Shown one piece after another: positions 40,535 to 51,829 of a stretch of DNA of 64,000 bases. The stretch covers positions 26,678,774-26,742,773 of the forward strand of contig NC_050468.1 of NCBI RefSeq assembly GCF_013373865.1. Reading direction: 5' to 3'. Position 1 is the first letter of the stretch. Every line of letters starts with the position of its first letter. The stretch comes from Monomorium pharaonis. Lineage: Eukaryota; Arthropoda; Insecta; Hymenoptera; Formicidae. A model generated the notes under the pieces. It was not told the DNA's origin and did not search any database. It was given only the letters and a program-made list of their open reading frames with translations. The translations under genes and the position numbers were made by a program.

Positions 40535-43500
40535 TCATTTCTTCGGCCATTTCATTTTACATATTTTATTACTTTGCATGTAACAAACTTATTTCTTATA
40601 GTAACTATTACTTTAATCAGGCTAAATTACCAAAAATTTTTAATTAAAAAATTGTATTCAAAATTTATTAAAGAGTTCTAAAGAATTTTTAAAATAATTT
40701 TTTATCTTTTTAATTTTAAATTAAGTAGCACGTCAGTATACTTTTGAAGATACCTTGCGTGTCAGTTAAGTCTGCAGTCAATATAATCCCTCAGCAGCTT
40801 ATTACTTTCTTATGATCCTAATAGTTTTGAAAATCGGTAAAAATGCAATCTTTAATTCACATATCCTCTTATCGATTTACTTTACTTGTACTTCGTAAAG
40901 AGAGTAGCGGGGTTTGATATCACAAAAGCATTAGTTAACCGGTGCTGTCAAGCCGAAAACTCTGCAAAGCCCTTGAGAAATTCGCGCACATGTATCCGAG
41001 CTCGCAATGTTAGGTATCAATGTGAACGTTTCTCAACATGCTTTAACTTTTCCGGAGCTTTCTCTCGACTTCTTCTCTGTGCATCTGCGAATCGCGGCAA
41101 TTACGAAAGAAACATCGGAGACAAATGAGCGTCGTATGTACACAGCGTGCGTTTAACAATACTCCTTCGACGTTGACTAGATCTTTTATCGCGCGAATCA
41201 ATGTAATGAACATCGCACGAGAGTCTACTATTTCAAAATGGAATACGCTGTAAGATAGAAAAATATATGCGACAGTACGGAAAGGTACGCTGTTTCGCAT
41301 AACTTGCCTCGATTTTCTCATTAGTTGCTCATCGACTTTAAATTGAAAATTACACGGTCAGCAAGCAACGCAAACGTCCCGGAGATACAAAGGGATTATA
41401 AAGATGTTTAAAAGATATCTCGTTCTTCCACGGGCGGTCCTTTAGACGTTTGTCTGTTGGATATTCGCCTGTTGTTGTTTTAGTTTTTCTTTCTTAACCG
41501 AAAGGGCACCTCCGCGGAATACATTTTAACGAAAGGATTGCGCACAATGCGAGAGGGAATTTTCAAGAGGTGAATATATATTTTTATGTACAAACGTGCG
41601 CCGTGCTTGAATAACATTTGAAGTCCTTCATGTCACGTCGCGTAGGAATGGTTTGCTCTGCAAACATTACCGTGTGTACGCTACTCATTTGTAAATAAAT
41701 ATGCAAATAAACAAATTGCGAAGTAATTAATGTTTGGGCAGACGTGGACGTGGACGCGCGCGCATTTGAACAATAGTAGTAAACGGAATTTCAAGGAGCG
41801 GTGTCCATGTTTAATGAGACATTAATTAGCGCCGGATGACGATAAAATCCGTACAAAATCGGTTTGAACGACATCGACACCCGTCGGCGATATTTGTACC
41901 GCACGCAACAAGTTAGCGTGGCAATAGCGAGAGCTGTTGGGCTTCAAATAGGAATTGAAATTAACGTGTGCAACGTGAGACGGAGTGCGTGCAATCCGAC
42001 TGATCGACGCGCGTATATCGCCGATCGCAATTTAACGCGAATTAATATCCGCGAGGCTTTTGGGAAAAGCGATAAAACGGGAACCGAATGCGAGAGGGTG
42101 AGGGAGAGGGGGGGGGGGCGAGAGAGCGTATTATCTGGCGCCGCGCGATGCGTGGCTGTTTCCGCACATTCCCTCATCGGGGATTCTGACAACCTCTTGA
42201 CTGGGGGGTGGGACCGTGACAATTAGGCGAGAATCGTGAAGCTGGAGCACTGCCTGCCTCGAAATTAATCCGCCGGGAGAAGAACGTCCCTTCGTCATTT
42301 TGCCTCGTTGCCTCTGATACCCGCGGCGGTATGAGCTCTTTAACACCGAGAGAGTCGCGCTAACGTGCTGTGCGACCTGGAAGAGTATGCGGAGCGTTTT
42401 TTATTTATTTATTTATTTATTTATTTACGTACGTATATACCGCGACGGGTAAAACGAGAGAATTTCACTTCGGTGAGGGGAGAGTCAATCAACTCTTTTT
42501 CTTTCTTTTTTTCTAAACGAGCAAGGAAATATTTCGACTTTTAATCTGGAATTGCGAGCGTGCTTATAGCCGCTGATGTGGAGAATCGATATAAATTATG
42601 GTGGGAAGATCGACTCTCGAGGTTCGCCGAGAAACTCGTAGGTAGGAGCGAAGGCGGTAATTTGAGAGGGAGAAATGGAGCGCGCGAAGGAGGGAAGTAG
42701 ACATAAATATTCGTTTTACTTGATCGCGTTATAATGTGTAAAGGGCGGATAAATCCACGCAAATCTACGAGGCCGTTCTTAAGACACCACGAGGAGGCGG
42801 GCCACCGAGATCCGGACGCGCGCGCTCTTTCCCCCCCCTCCCTTCCGCTTCCCCTCCGGGAAGAATTATGCAGGTTGCATGGGCATATCGCAGTTACTTT
42901 CCAGCCGCGCTGTTATCGCGGCGGAAGTAATAATTAACCGGCCGAACAAAAGATTTTAGGCCCGCGACAGCGTATTCTGACCTCCGAACCGCGGAATCCT
43001 CATCCTCCGCGGGGGAGGGGGGGGGGGACAAAAGCTCCTCCAGAGCGCGGCGTTCATAATTCAATCCCGCGTATTGTCCCGCGCGACGTCCCGCACGACG
43101 GGTGTCGTCTTTCGCCATTAAGCGGAGTACAGCCGGACAATGGACGCGATTCGCTATTAACCCTTTCGGCGTCGAGAATTCGGGGGCGCGCGCGCGCGCG
43201 CACGCCATAACGCAGATAGAATTCTCTCTCCGAACCGGGCGCTTCTGCGCGCGCCCGGTCGATGCATTTAGCATCGGTCGCACATAATGCACTCCAAGTA
43301 ATTCCATTTGTTGCCTCTCCTCGGGATCAGAGATCGGGAGTGCGCGTGTATTTCCGGCGTGTATTTCGATCCGCGCGCGCGATAGAGACGGAAAATTAAT
43401 TCTCCTTTCGCGATCCAATTAAACTGGGTGCGAGAGATTTTGTACACGCGAGAAAAAAATTAAGCGTACAGAGAATTTTTGAAACGACGTTTACACTTGC

Positions 43501-45128
43501 GACACTGATAAAAATTGCGATCTGTATGTATATACGTAAACATGGCAATAATTCCTGAGTGATTCAATAACGCTTCGCTGAAACGGTGATTATATTTTCC
43601 TCACGTTCGCCGGCGAGTATCGAGATCCGATGTGAAAGCATTTTAATTTCTACCTCCGCTAAGAACCCGACCGTTGCTTTCCCGTTTACCGACTCGTTAC
43701 AAACGGCGAGGCAAGCTTTATTAAAGAAGTTTTAATTAATTATAGGATTGTTTGTGTTATAAGGCCCGCATAAACGAACTTTTATGATCTCTCTTAATGA
43801 AATGTTTGTCTTTTTCGCTCGCGTTTTAACGAGAAAACTCGGATACTTGTCTGTAGATACGATTGGTAATAAATGATCTTTTAATATTCACACTTAATCC
43901 TGTTTCAACGAATGATAGAAATCTCAAGTAACTGTTCAGATATTGGTTGCATGTTTTTAAAATTTAAGAGAAGGAGAAGCAGTTTACAAAAGAATTTTTA
44001 GCAAGAAGATAAGATTTATTTTAACAATTTGACATCTTTGCTAATATTACCGATAGTATATTTGATCTTAATTTAGAGCGATTCGGAGGATTAATTCTTT
44101 GATCAAATGGCTCTTTGATCAAACTCGACGTTTAAGAGACAACAAATCATCAGAATAGACGGACTGTTGCTAGATGAATCGATAGAAGTTTCGTGTAACA
44201 TTCCACCGCTGAAGCATGCTTTTGGAACTATGTAGCTTCAATAATATTGCATGTGTAGAATAGTTGCGGGCGTAGATATAATATTATACTACGCTACAGT
44301 TCTTCGGGAAGTAGAACAGAGTATGCAAAAGACGTTTGTCGAACTTGCGAGCGAGGGTAATAAGGAAAAATGCAACAGCGCGAAAGTGCATAATAATGAA
44401 TTAAGGCGATAAAAATTATTCATTAGTAATTGGAACACTAATGGGATAAAAATATATTTTTTTAGAGCATTAATAAGTAGCGAGGAAAGAGACTAATATT
44501 TAGAGTAGTAATTCAATTTACCCCTTGACACTTTCTTTTTATTTCGTATCGTCGTTTCAAAATGAATAATATTACGCTGGCAAGCAAAAACTCCCATTAC
44601 ATTGCTGCTACCTTGTCCCATACAGCAGTAATGTGTCCGGTCTACGCATAATTATGATGTTACAAGCTATCATTTAATTTAAACACCCGATGTTGCTCGG
44701 ACTATTAAATTAATATTTACGATTAATGTTTACGATTACTGTAGTCATTATTACGTATACCTCGTTTTGTAATATCCGTTTAATGATGGCGCATTTTACG
44801 GAAATCAAGATGTATTATTTTTCCAAAATCGACTTGCTTGTTTTATCGATGCAATTTGTATCCACCTGTTTACTACCATGCGCGATATATAACTACACTT
44901 CTTGCAAACATATCGTAACGATGTAAACAGGTATATATGCCGGAGTACGCCATCCTGTACTGCTGTATTCTACTTAACGAACCGACAGTTACTTACTTCA
45001 CTGCGCCGTTCTCCCTTATTTATTGGGTGATCGTTAACTTCTGAAATCTAAGCTAAAACAAAATTACGTACACGAGATCGGGCAATGAAATACGAGGGAG
45101 AGACGCTCAAAGACACCTTCCACTGCAG
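40535..45128. other. Gene-free stretch with CpG-rich block
   Basis: CpG-rich at about 41740-43430, where overlapping frames on both strands (up to 174 codons) have no domain and arise from composition. A (TTTA)n tract lies at 42399-42425. AT-rich after 43440. Confidence 0.4.
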
Positions 45129-45504
45129 TAGGGGAAGTTCGCCTAACGCCGGACGGCACCTATTGCCGGACACAACAAATATCTATACATATAGAAACGC
45201 GACAGAAAACGCTATAGTGGCAAAAGGAGAAAGGGAGGGAGTAATAACCTTGGACCTAGCGACACGCTTTTGCGACACGCAGTAAACAAATAGGAACTAT
45301 CAATCGTTGCGCTCGGAAGAAAAAAATTGTACTGCGTAAATTTTAGAAGAGTATATTATCAAAACTCTTGTGATTAAATATTGACTTATATTTTTATTAA
45401 GTAATTTGGTAAGTACTTTTTCAATTACGTCAGTGTATTTTATATAAAAAGATACAGTTCAAAAAATATATTTTTTTATTTTGGATATTCGCTGTTCCCT
45501 GGTA

Positions 45505-45536
45505 CCGGACAGAACATTTTCCCCTAATGCCGGACA
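45505..45536. promoter_or_regulatory. Left subterminal motifs of the pogo-type element
   Basis: CCGGACA at 45505 and CCCCTAATGCCGGACA at 45521-45536 repeat the core of the terminal repeat. They lie about 95 bp before the transposase ATG, where bound transposase could also influence transcription. Confidence 0.6.
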
Positions 45537-45629
45537 ATGAAAATGTCAACGTTATGTGTCTATGTTTATTTTTATAATATTGAATTATAATATTTTGTTT
45601 TTGGAGAATAGAAAAACCTAGGAGGCATT

Positions 45630-46208
45630 ATGGAGAATAAAAAGAAAGGATCATGGGATAAGGATAATTTGAAAACTGCTCTTGATAAAGTTTTGTCAAA
45701 AAAAATGGGACTGAGAGAAGCTGCGCTAAAGTATAGTATTCCTAAAAGCACTTTACATGACAAAATAACCTGCCTAAAGTCCGGTGAAGAAATTGCATTG
45801 CAGCCTAAGCTTGGTAGATTCACCAAAACATTCCTACCAGAATATGAAGAACAATTATTGAACCATGTAAAAGACTTATCTAATCGATGTTTGCCACTTA
45901 TGAAAAAAGAATTTTTAAAGTTGGCATATGACTTAGCTGTAGAGCTAAAGCTTCCTCATCGCTTCAACACTGAAAAAAGAACAGCTGGTAAACATTTTTA
46001 CTATGATTTTATGGCTAGACATCCTGATTTATCACTAAGAACACCCGAGTCTACGAGTATGATGCGAGCTGTAGGTTTTAATAAGCCGCAGGTAGATTTG
46101 TTCTTCTCAAATCTTGAAAAACTCATGAATCAATATAATTTTCCTCCTTCTAACAAAAGAAACAAAGCACCGAAAACAAACAGCAGTGGCACATTTATCC
46201 GGGCCTGA
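45630..46208 (+). CDS. Truncated pogo-type transposase: DNA-binding half only, intact 192-codon ORF
   Basis: Residues 8-45 (SWDKDNLKTALDKVLSKKMG, then LREAALKYSIPKSTLHDKI) form a psq-type helix-turn-helix. Residues about 68-135 form a CENP-B-type HTH ending YDFMARHPDLSLRTPES. The linker LFFSNLEKLMNQYNFPPS is what normally precedes the catalytic DETG motif. After residue 172 the match stops. About 20 unrelated residues (NKRNKAPKTNSSGTFIRA) lead to the TGA, so the catalytic DDE domain is absent, probably by internal deletion. The ORF has no stop or frameshift. The product, if made, would bind the element's own end motifs without cutting, and could act as a repressor; that is inference. The ATG at 45630 follows a stop-rich A/T leader. 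Confidence 0.85.
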   Translation: MENKKKGSWDKDNLKTALDKVLSKKMGLREAALKYSIPKSTLHDKITCLKSGEEIALQPKLGRFTKTFLPEYEEQLLNHVKDLSNRCLPLMKKEFLKLAYDLAVELKLPHRFNTEKRTAGKHFYYDFMARHPDLSLRTPESTSMMRAVGFNKPQVDLFFSNLEKLMNQYNFPPSNKRNKAPKTNSSGTFIRA

Positions 46209-46476
46209 AGCTAATTACCTTGAAGGGTTCTTGGTTATGAGAAAACGCGAAATCTTTTTTCTAGTTTGTCATACACTTCTTTTAAGTCCGGTTATTAATG
46301 CATCAAATAATATGTTTGTGTCTTCTATACGAAACTTATTCTTGCCCTTTGGTAAATCTGTGCCTCTTTTGCCGTCTGAAAAATTTTTTGTTTTATTTTT
46401 TTATTTTTTAGCTTGTGTGGATATCTCTGAGTGTTTTGCTAACTATATTTGTGATCGGTACCTATTATTTTAAAGT

Positions 46477-46522
46477 TGTTCGGCGTTAGGGGACTTACTT
46501 TTATTGTGTCCGGTATTAGGGG
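46477..46522. promoter_or_regulatory. Right subterminal motifs of the pogo-type element
   Basis: TGTTCGGCGTTAGGGG (46477-46492) and TGTCCGGTATTAGGGG (46507-46522) are inverted relative to the left motif and match the terminal repeat core TGTCCGGCactAGGcG. They are likely transposase binding sites. Confidence 0.6.
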
Positions 46523-46728
46523 CCAGTTTATGTTTCACTAAAATCATAAATCAAAGATTAACTGTGATTTAAGATAATTGTTCTGACAAAGTTGATTATT
46601 TTGTTCTTTTATCTTGATTTCTAATATGTTAACTTGTAATAAATACAATATAAAAAATATATAACGAAATAGTTTTTTATTTATCCTGAAAAAACCTTAG
46701 GTGTCCGGCACTAGGCGAACTCCCCCTA

Positions 46729-47376
46729 CTATTTACGATTCATTCAACATTTATGGTCTCAGCGGGGATGCACGGGACTTAGTAATGACGGCTGGAAAAT
46801 GGGCTTTACGTGCTCTATACGGACGAGGATTAACGGAAAGTACCGTGCCCGCGTTAGAATCTATCCGCGGAGTTTCGCGCGCAATTCGCGATACCATCTC
46901 CCCTTTAAACTCCCATCAACAAGTATTGACAGCTATTTTTTTACGGTAGATCGGTGCCGCGGCAATCGGAATAGCTACGTTTCAGCGTGCCGCGTTCAAA
47001 AGCCGCGGAATGGGACCAGTGTGTCGGTTCGCGCTGCGTCGTTGTACCCTTGATTCGTCGAAATGCGAAATGTACGGGTGAATTTTTCACGAGAAACAAG
47101 CGAGTACTCTAGCAGGTCTCGTTACCACATTGAAGCCCGGATTTTTCGGCACCGTTGACATTGATTAAAAGTATTTGTAAAATTTTTCAAGCTAATCAAA
47201 AATTTCTCGTTTGTATTGTTTGAATATGAAGAAAGATATTTTACACGTGTTCGTTTTGATTTTGATAGTTTATATATATTTCTTCGGAAAATGAGCTTTT
47301 ATATTTTCTCTCTGTCAACCGCAGTAGAAGTACCACATCACGTGCCAGACAACAGTTCGATGGTCTAGTTCTTCTC
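46729..47376. other. Non-coding DNA
   Basis: This is the host sequence continuing from 45128 past the transposon. No gene is seen. The 82-codon frame from 46701 begins inside the transposon end and has no domain. Confidence 0.35.
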
Positions 47377-47470
47377 GTGCTCTCTCTCTCTCTCATGTCT
47401 TTCTCTCTCCTCGCCTCTCTCTCGCTCTCCTCTCATCCTCCACTCTCCCTCCTCTCTTCTCCTCTCTTCT

Positions 47471-47552
<82 letters not shown>
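47377..47552. repeat. Imperfect (CT)n tract
   Basis: CT-rich with CC and TT interruptions. The Leu/Ser frame over it is an artefact. Confidence 0.9.
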
Positions 47553-48014
47553 CGTCGTGTTTCCGCTGGTAACCGCTACTTAACTAATGGTCTACTACCT
47601 TTGTCTCAGTCTCTCACGCTGTGACAATGCCGGTAGATGAATAGCATCGTTCGCATACCGTCAGAGAACGAAGTCACATGATCATTTGGAACCGTAAGAA
47701 AGATAGTCGTAAAGACCATCGGCGATGCCAACGGCAATAAAGATCACTATGTACCGATGCGACGAAGTTCCATTGATTGTAATTAAAATACACTGACCCA
47801 AAAATTAAACGTTTAATTTTCATTTCAACAATCCTTGGATTGGTTGAAAGAAATTTCTCAGGAATAACATTACATGAAAATTCAATATTAAGAAATGATA
47901 AAAATTTGTTTTTAATTGACATAGACAGTTATTGTGATCAGAATTGAACTTGGAAGATTTATAAATTTTAAATCTAATAACATGTTTCTTATAGAAAATT
48001 TATATTGTATAATA

Positions 48015-48390
48015 CACCGAGAAAAAAACCATTTGCAGTAACTATAATATCACTATAATTTATAGTTATTTTTGGACCCAATCATGTTTTTGTAGTTATT
48101 CGACAATATAAATTATAGTTTATTTAAATCAAGATTTAAACTGTATTAAAGTTCTCATAATCATAATATCGATTTATACAATTTATGATATGATTGCCAT
48201 AACCAAAATGATAATTCTAATTTAGTAAGTTGTAGCATACAACAATCACTATAAGTATCCATTATAAGTATATGATTATTATTATCAATATATAGTAATA
48301 ATTACTATAAAGATACTATAATATTCCTGGCTATAATTATTTTACAATGCAATTATAGTTGTAAATATTACTTGTTTTTTTTTCTCGCTG
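48015..48390. mobile_element. MITE with TIR CA[GC]CGAGAAAAAAA, TA target duplication (copy 3)
   Basis: The ends CACCGAGAAAAAAAC and the complement of CAGCGAGAAAAAAAAAC are each flanked by TA (48013-48014, 48391-48392). The interior aligns with the copy at 34.2 kb over most of its length and with the right end of the copy at 11.7 kb. It is 376 bp, non-coding, and the best-bounded of the three copies. Confidence 0.85.
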
Positions 48391-48819
48391 TACATTTTAT
48401 AAATATTTTATAAAATCCATTTTACAAGTAATTTATAATTTACATTAGATTTCAGTGTAGGAAATCTGACGCATTTTTATTTATAATTTTTTTCAGACCG
48501 TGGATTTTTATACATTGTGTACACATTTCAATGCATATTTTATATGTACGTGCGTGTATTTTTGTTCTTTATTATATGTCGGAGCACACGCGGCATAATG
48601 TGAATGGTATGAATAAAGATTGCTGAAACCGCCTCCGAAATCGGACAATCTTATTTAAAAATTTAACCGTTGTTTGTACTACAATTTCTATAGGATTATT
48701 TGAATATTGTATAATATTATATTGCCATAATGCTTTATTACACTCAAGATGTTAGGCACAGTAGGAATTTTTTTTACATTTATTTAAAAATTATGATATT
48801 ATAGCTATTTTTTAATACA

Positions 48820-48880
48820 CTAGAACATTACAAGCGCGCGCTATTTGACTTTTTACTTTAAAAATAATAATAATTGCAAT
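48820..48880. repeat. Left flank block of the minisatellite region (related to 50865-50935)
   Basis: CACTAGAACATTACAAGCGC, then GCGCTATTTGACTTTTTACT and TTAAAAATAATAA, matches the block after the minisatellite in order and orientation. Confidence 0.55.
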
Positions 48881-48956
48881 TTGATTTTCTCTATCTTTTG
48901 TTTACATTAATCAAACGTCTTCTGCAATTTTAAATAAAAAAATGTAAAGTTTAATT

Positions 48957-49088
48957 ATACATACATACATACATACCTACATACCTACCTACATACATAC
49001 ATACCAACATACATACCTACTTGCATACTTACTGCTATTTAGCTATCTAGCTACCTAGCTACCTAGCTACCTAGCTACATATTTATCT
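48957..49088. repeat. Tetranucleotide (ATAC/CTAC) and CTAGCTAC repeats
   Basis: An ATAC array with CTAC variants (48957-49020) grades into CTAGCTAC units (about 49037-49077), directly preceding the 11-bp minisatellite. Confidence 0.9.
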
Positions 49089-49128
49089 AGTTACGTTCGC
49101 TCGTTTGCTCCCTCCCTTCCACCCTTTT

Positions 49129-50390
49129 TCACTCACTCACTCACACACTCAGTCACTCACTGGCTCACTCCTCGCTCACTCCTCGCTCACTCCTCGCTCA
49201 CTCTTCGCTCACTCTTCGCTCACTCGCCAGCTCGCTCACGCGCTCACTCCTCACTCACTCCTCGCTCACTCCTCGCTCACTCGCCAGCTCGCTCACTCGC
49301 TCACTCGCTCACTTCTCGCTCACTCCTCGCTCACTCCCGGCTTACTCCTGGCTCACTCCTCGCTCACTCCTCGCTCACTCCTCGCTCACTCCTCGCTCAC
49401 TCACTCGCTCACTCCTCGCTCACTCCCGGCTTACTCCCGGCTCACTCCTGGCTCACTCCTCGCTCACTCCCGGCTCACTCCCGGCTCACTCCTCGCTCAC
49501 TCCTCGCTCACTCCTCGTTTACTCCTCGCTCACTCACTCACTCACTCACTCACTCACTCACTCACTCACTCACTCACTCCTTGCTCACTCCTCGCTCACT
49601 CACTCGCTCACTCCTCGCTCACTTCTCGCTCACTCCTCGCTCACTCACTCACTCACTCCTTGCTCACTCCTCGCTCACTCACTCGCTCACTCCTCGCTCA
49701 CTCCTCGCTCACTCCTCGCTCACTCACTTACTCACTCCTTGCTCACTCCTCGCTCACTCACTCGCTCACTCCTCGCTCACTCCCGGCTTACTCCCGGTTC
49801 ACTCCCGGCTTACTCCCGGCTCACTCCCGGCTCACTCCCGGCTTACTCCCGGTTCACTCCCGGCTCACTCCTCGCTCACTCCTCTCTCACTCACTTACTC
49901 ACTCCTGGTTCACTCCTCGCTCACTCCCGGCTCACTCCCGGCTCACTCCCGGCTCACTCCTCGCTCACTCCTCGCTCACTCCTCGCTCACTCCTCGCTCA
50001 CTCCTCGCTCACTCCTCGCTCACTCACTCACTCACTCACTCACTCACTCCTTGCTCACTCCTCGCTCACTCACTCGCTCACTCCTCGCTCACTTCTCGCT
50101 CACTCCTCGCTACTCACTCACTCACTTCTTGCTCACTCCTCGCTCACTCACTCGCTCACTCCTCGCTCACTTCTCGCTCACTCCTCGCTCACTCACTTAC
50201 TCACTCCTTGCTCACTCCTCGCTCACTCACTCGCTCACTCCTCGCTCACTCCCGGCTTACTCCCGGTTCACTCCCGGCTTACTCCCGGCTCACTCCCGGC
50301 TCACTCCTCGCTTACTTCTCGCTCACTCACTCACTCACTCACTCCTTGCTCACTCCTCACTCACTCATTCATTCACTCACTCACGCACGC
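49129..50390. repeat. 1.26-kb minisatellite with an 11-bp unit CTCACTCCTCG
   Basis: The basic unit CTCACTCCTCG alternates with variants CTCACTCCCGG, CTTACTCCCGG, CTCACTCCTGG and CTCACTTCTCG, broken by runs of the 4-bp sub-unit ACTC. Blocks of units recur in higher-order order; for example, a CCTTGCTCACTCCTCGCTCA block appears several times. All three + frames stay open for hundreds of codons because 11 bp cycles the frame, so every frame encodes the same 11-residue repeat (AHSSLTPRSLL and permutations). No start context, splice site or domain suggests a protein. Confidence 0.95.
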
Positions 50391-50864
50391 ACCCCATCCA
50401 AGTCGTTAACCCATGTGCACACTGCAAACAAAGTAAAGTTCACATGTGTTTGCAGGTTTTCAATACAATGTCTGGTAACGGAATTAACACTTACTCATTT
50501 TACAAGTACACCCATAAAAAAAGTAAACAAAGACATTGCTTCGCTGTGGTCACACACAAACACACACACACACATTTAAATTTTTGTCTACAAATTATGG
50601 ATTTCCTACTTACCGACATTAAAAAAAATTTTTTTTGAGTCGCCAAAAATCTTTGCATATGTTTTTTTTCACTAAATGAAATTTTCAAAATTTGAACTAA
50701 ATTGGCGATTGGTCCGTTTCGGAAGCTAAATTATTTGTACATATTTTTATGTCTGAGTTTGTCAGGTATTACAAAAATTATGATAAACATTTATAAAAAT
50801 ATTTAAAATAAATATTTATACCATTATTATCAAAGAATATAAAAAATATTTCAAGTTTATATAC

Positions 50865-50935
50865 CACTAGACACCACAGACGCGTGCTTCGCGCGCGCTA
50901 CTTAACTTTTTATTTTTTACCTTTTAAAAATAAAT
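50865..50935. repeat. Right flank block of the minisatellite region (related to 48820-48880)
   Basis: CACTAGACACCACAGACGCG, then GCGCGCGCTACTTAACTTTT and TTTTAAAAATAA. Extra bases relative to the left block are TGCTTCGCG and a TTTTTACC insertion. Confidence 0.55.
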
Positions 50936-51071
50936 TACAACAATAAATGTATAGATAATATTTATACAAATTTGACAGCTGTCAAAATTCAATTGCAATG
51001 ACAGCTACTCTTGCAACACGAAGTAAGCGCAGCGAGAGAACCAATTGGCATCGCGGAAAAGCGACAACAAT

Positions 51072-51179
51072 GATCTTCGAGAAATGCGAGCAATCGACTT
51101 TACATGCCTTTTTTTAGATAGGATAGGATCTTCGAGAAATGCGAGCAATCGACTTTACATGCCTTTTTTTAGATAGGAT
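51072..51179. repeat. Exact tandem duplication, 55-bp period
   Basis: GATCTTCGAGAAATGCGAGC at 51072 recurs at 51127, and identity is complete over 53 bp. This is a recent local duplication or an assembly/slippage product. No coding sequence is involved. Confidence 0.95.
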
Positions 51180-51807
51180 TTTGTATAGCTGAATGATAAA
51201 AAAGGTAAGGTGAATGGCCTAGATAATTTTGATAACTTTTAACGATCACAATATTGTTAGAATTAATAGGATTAAAATTCTTTTTGTTTTTGTTTGTAGA
51301 TTAAACAAAAGGTATTTCGTAGAACGAAATTCTACGAAATGTCCTAGACTCCTAAATCGCACCACTACGTTGTTTAGATCGCGACTTTCACTACCGTGAT
51401 ATAAATGGTTGACTTTTTTACAGCGAACGAGAAATAGCCACAAGAGAGAATACGGAAAGTGGTATTTATGAATCGTGCTTACAAAGAGTATCGAAACTGT
51501 GATGTATGGAAATAAGAATGAAATAAAAAGAAAATATATTTTTATTTAAAAAGAATCATTTCTCGACCTCGGAATAAGACGAACTAGTGTAGTAGATTCT
51601 GTAGAATTATTGCAATTTTGCAATATGCGAACTTAAATTCCTTATTAAAAAAAATTATAATAATCATAATTATAATATGCAAAAAATTATGAAAAAATAT
51701 ATAAGAAGAGGAAAATATCTTGTATTCTATTATGATGTAAGAAACTTAAAAATGCTCTTTATAATTTTTGAGTTTATAAGCCTTTTTATGAAAGGTGATG
51801 GGGTTTC

Positions 51808-51820
51808 GGCGAACTTCCCC
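51808..51820. repeat. Isolated 13-bp match to the pogo-type terminal repeat
   Basis: GGCGAACTTCCCC is identical to the reverse complement of the first 13 bases of the element end at 45131-45143. It may be a relic element end. No partner end is visible nearby. Confidence 0.35.
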
Positions 51821-51829
51821 AACTATTCT

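Larger units (their letters stand above)
45131..46726 (+). mobile_element. Pogo-type DNA transposon, 1,596 bp, TA target duplication
   Basis: The terminal inverted repeats are 24 bp (45131-45154 and 46703-46726) and match at 21 of 24 positions, beginning GGGGAAGTTCGCC / GGGGGAGTTCGCC. TA directly flanks both ends (45129-45130, 46727-46728). Inside lie further copies of the terminal motif, in the form CCCCTAATGCCGGACA or its complement, at 45521, 46477 and 46507. One ORF, for the N-terminal part of a pogo-type transposase, is carried; there is no DDE domain. It is therefore non-autonomous. Confidence 0.9.

Noticed and set aside
42894..43418. 174-codon minus-strand ORF
   Set aside because: CpG-rich composition with no domain or splice context, and an overlapping frame on the other strand.
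46186..46473. 95-codon ORF after the truncated transposase as its C-terminal half
   Set aside because: It is in another frame, is hydrophobic and shows none of the DDE-domain motifs.
49105..50638. Overlapping 434-, 332- and 299-codon ORFs rich in Ser, Leu, His and Pro
   Set aside because: All derive from an 11-bp tandem repeat lacking stops. All three frames give the same permuted repeat, and there is no start context or domain.
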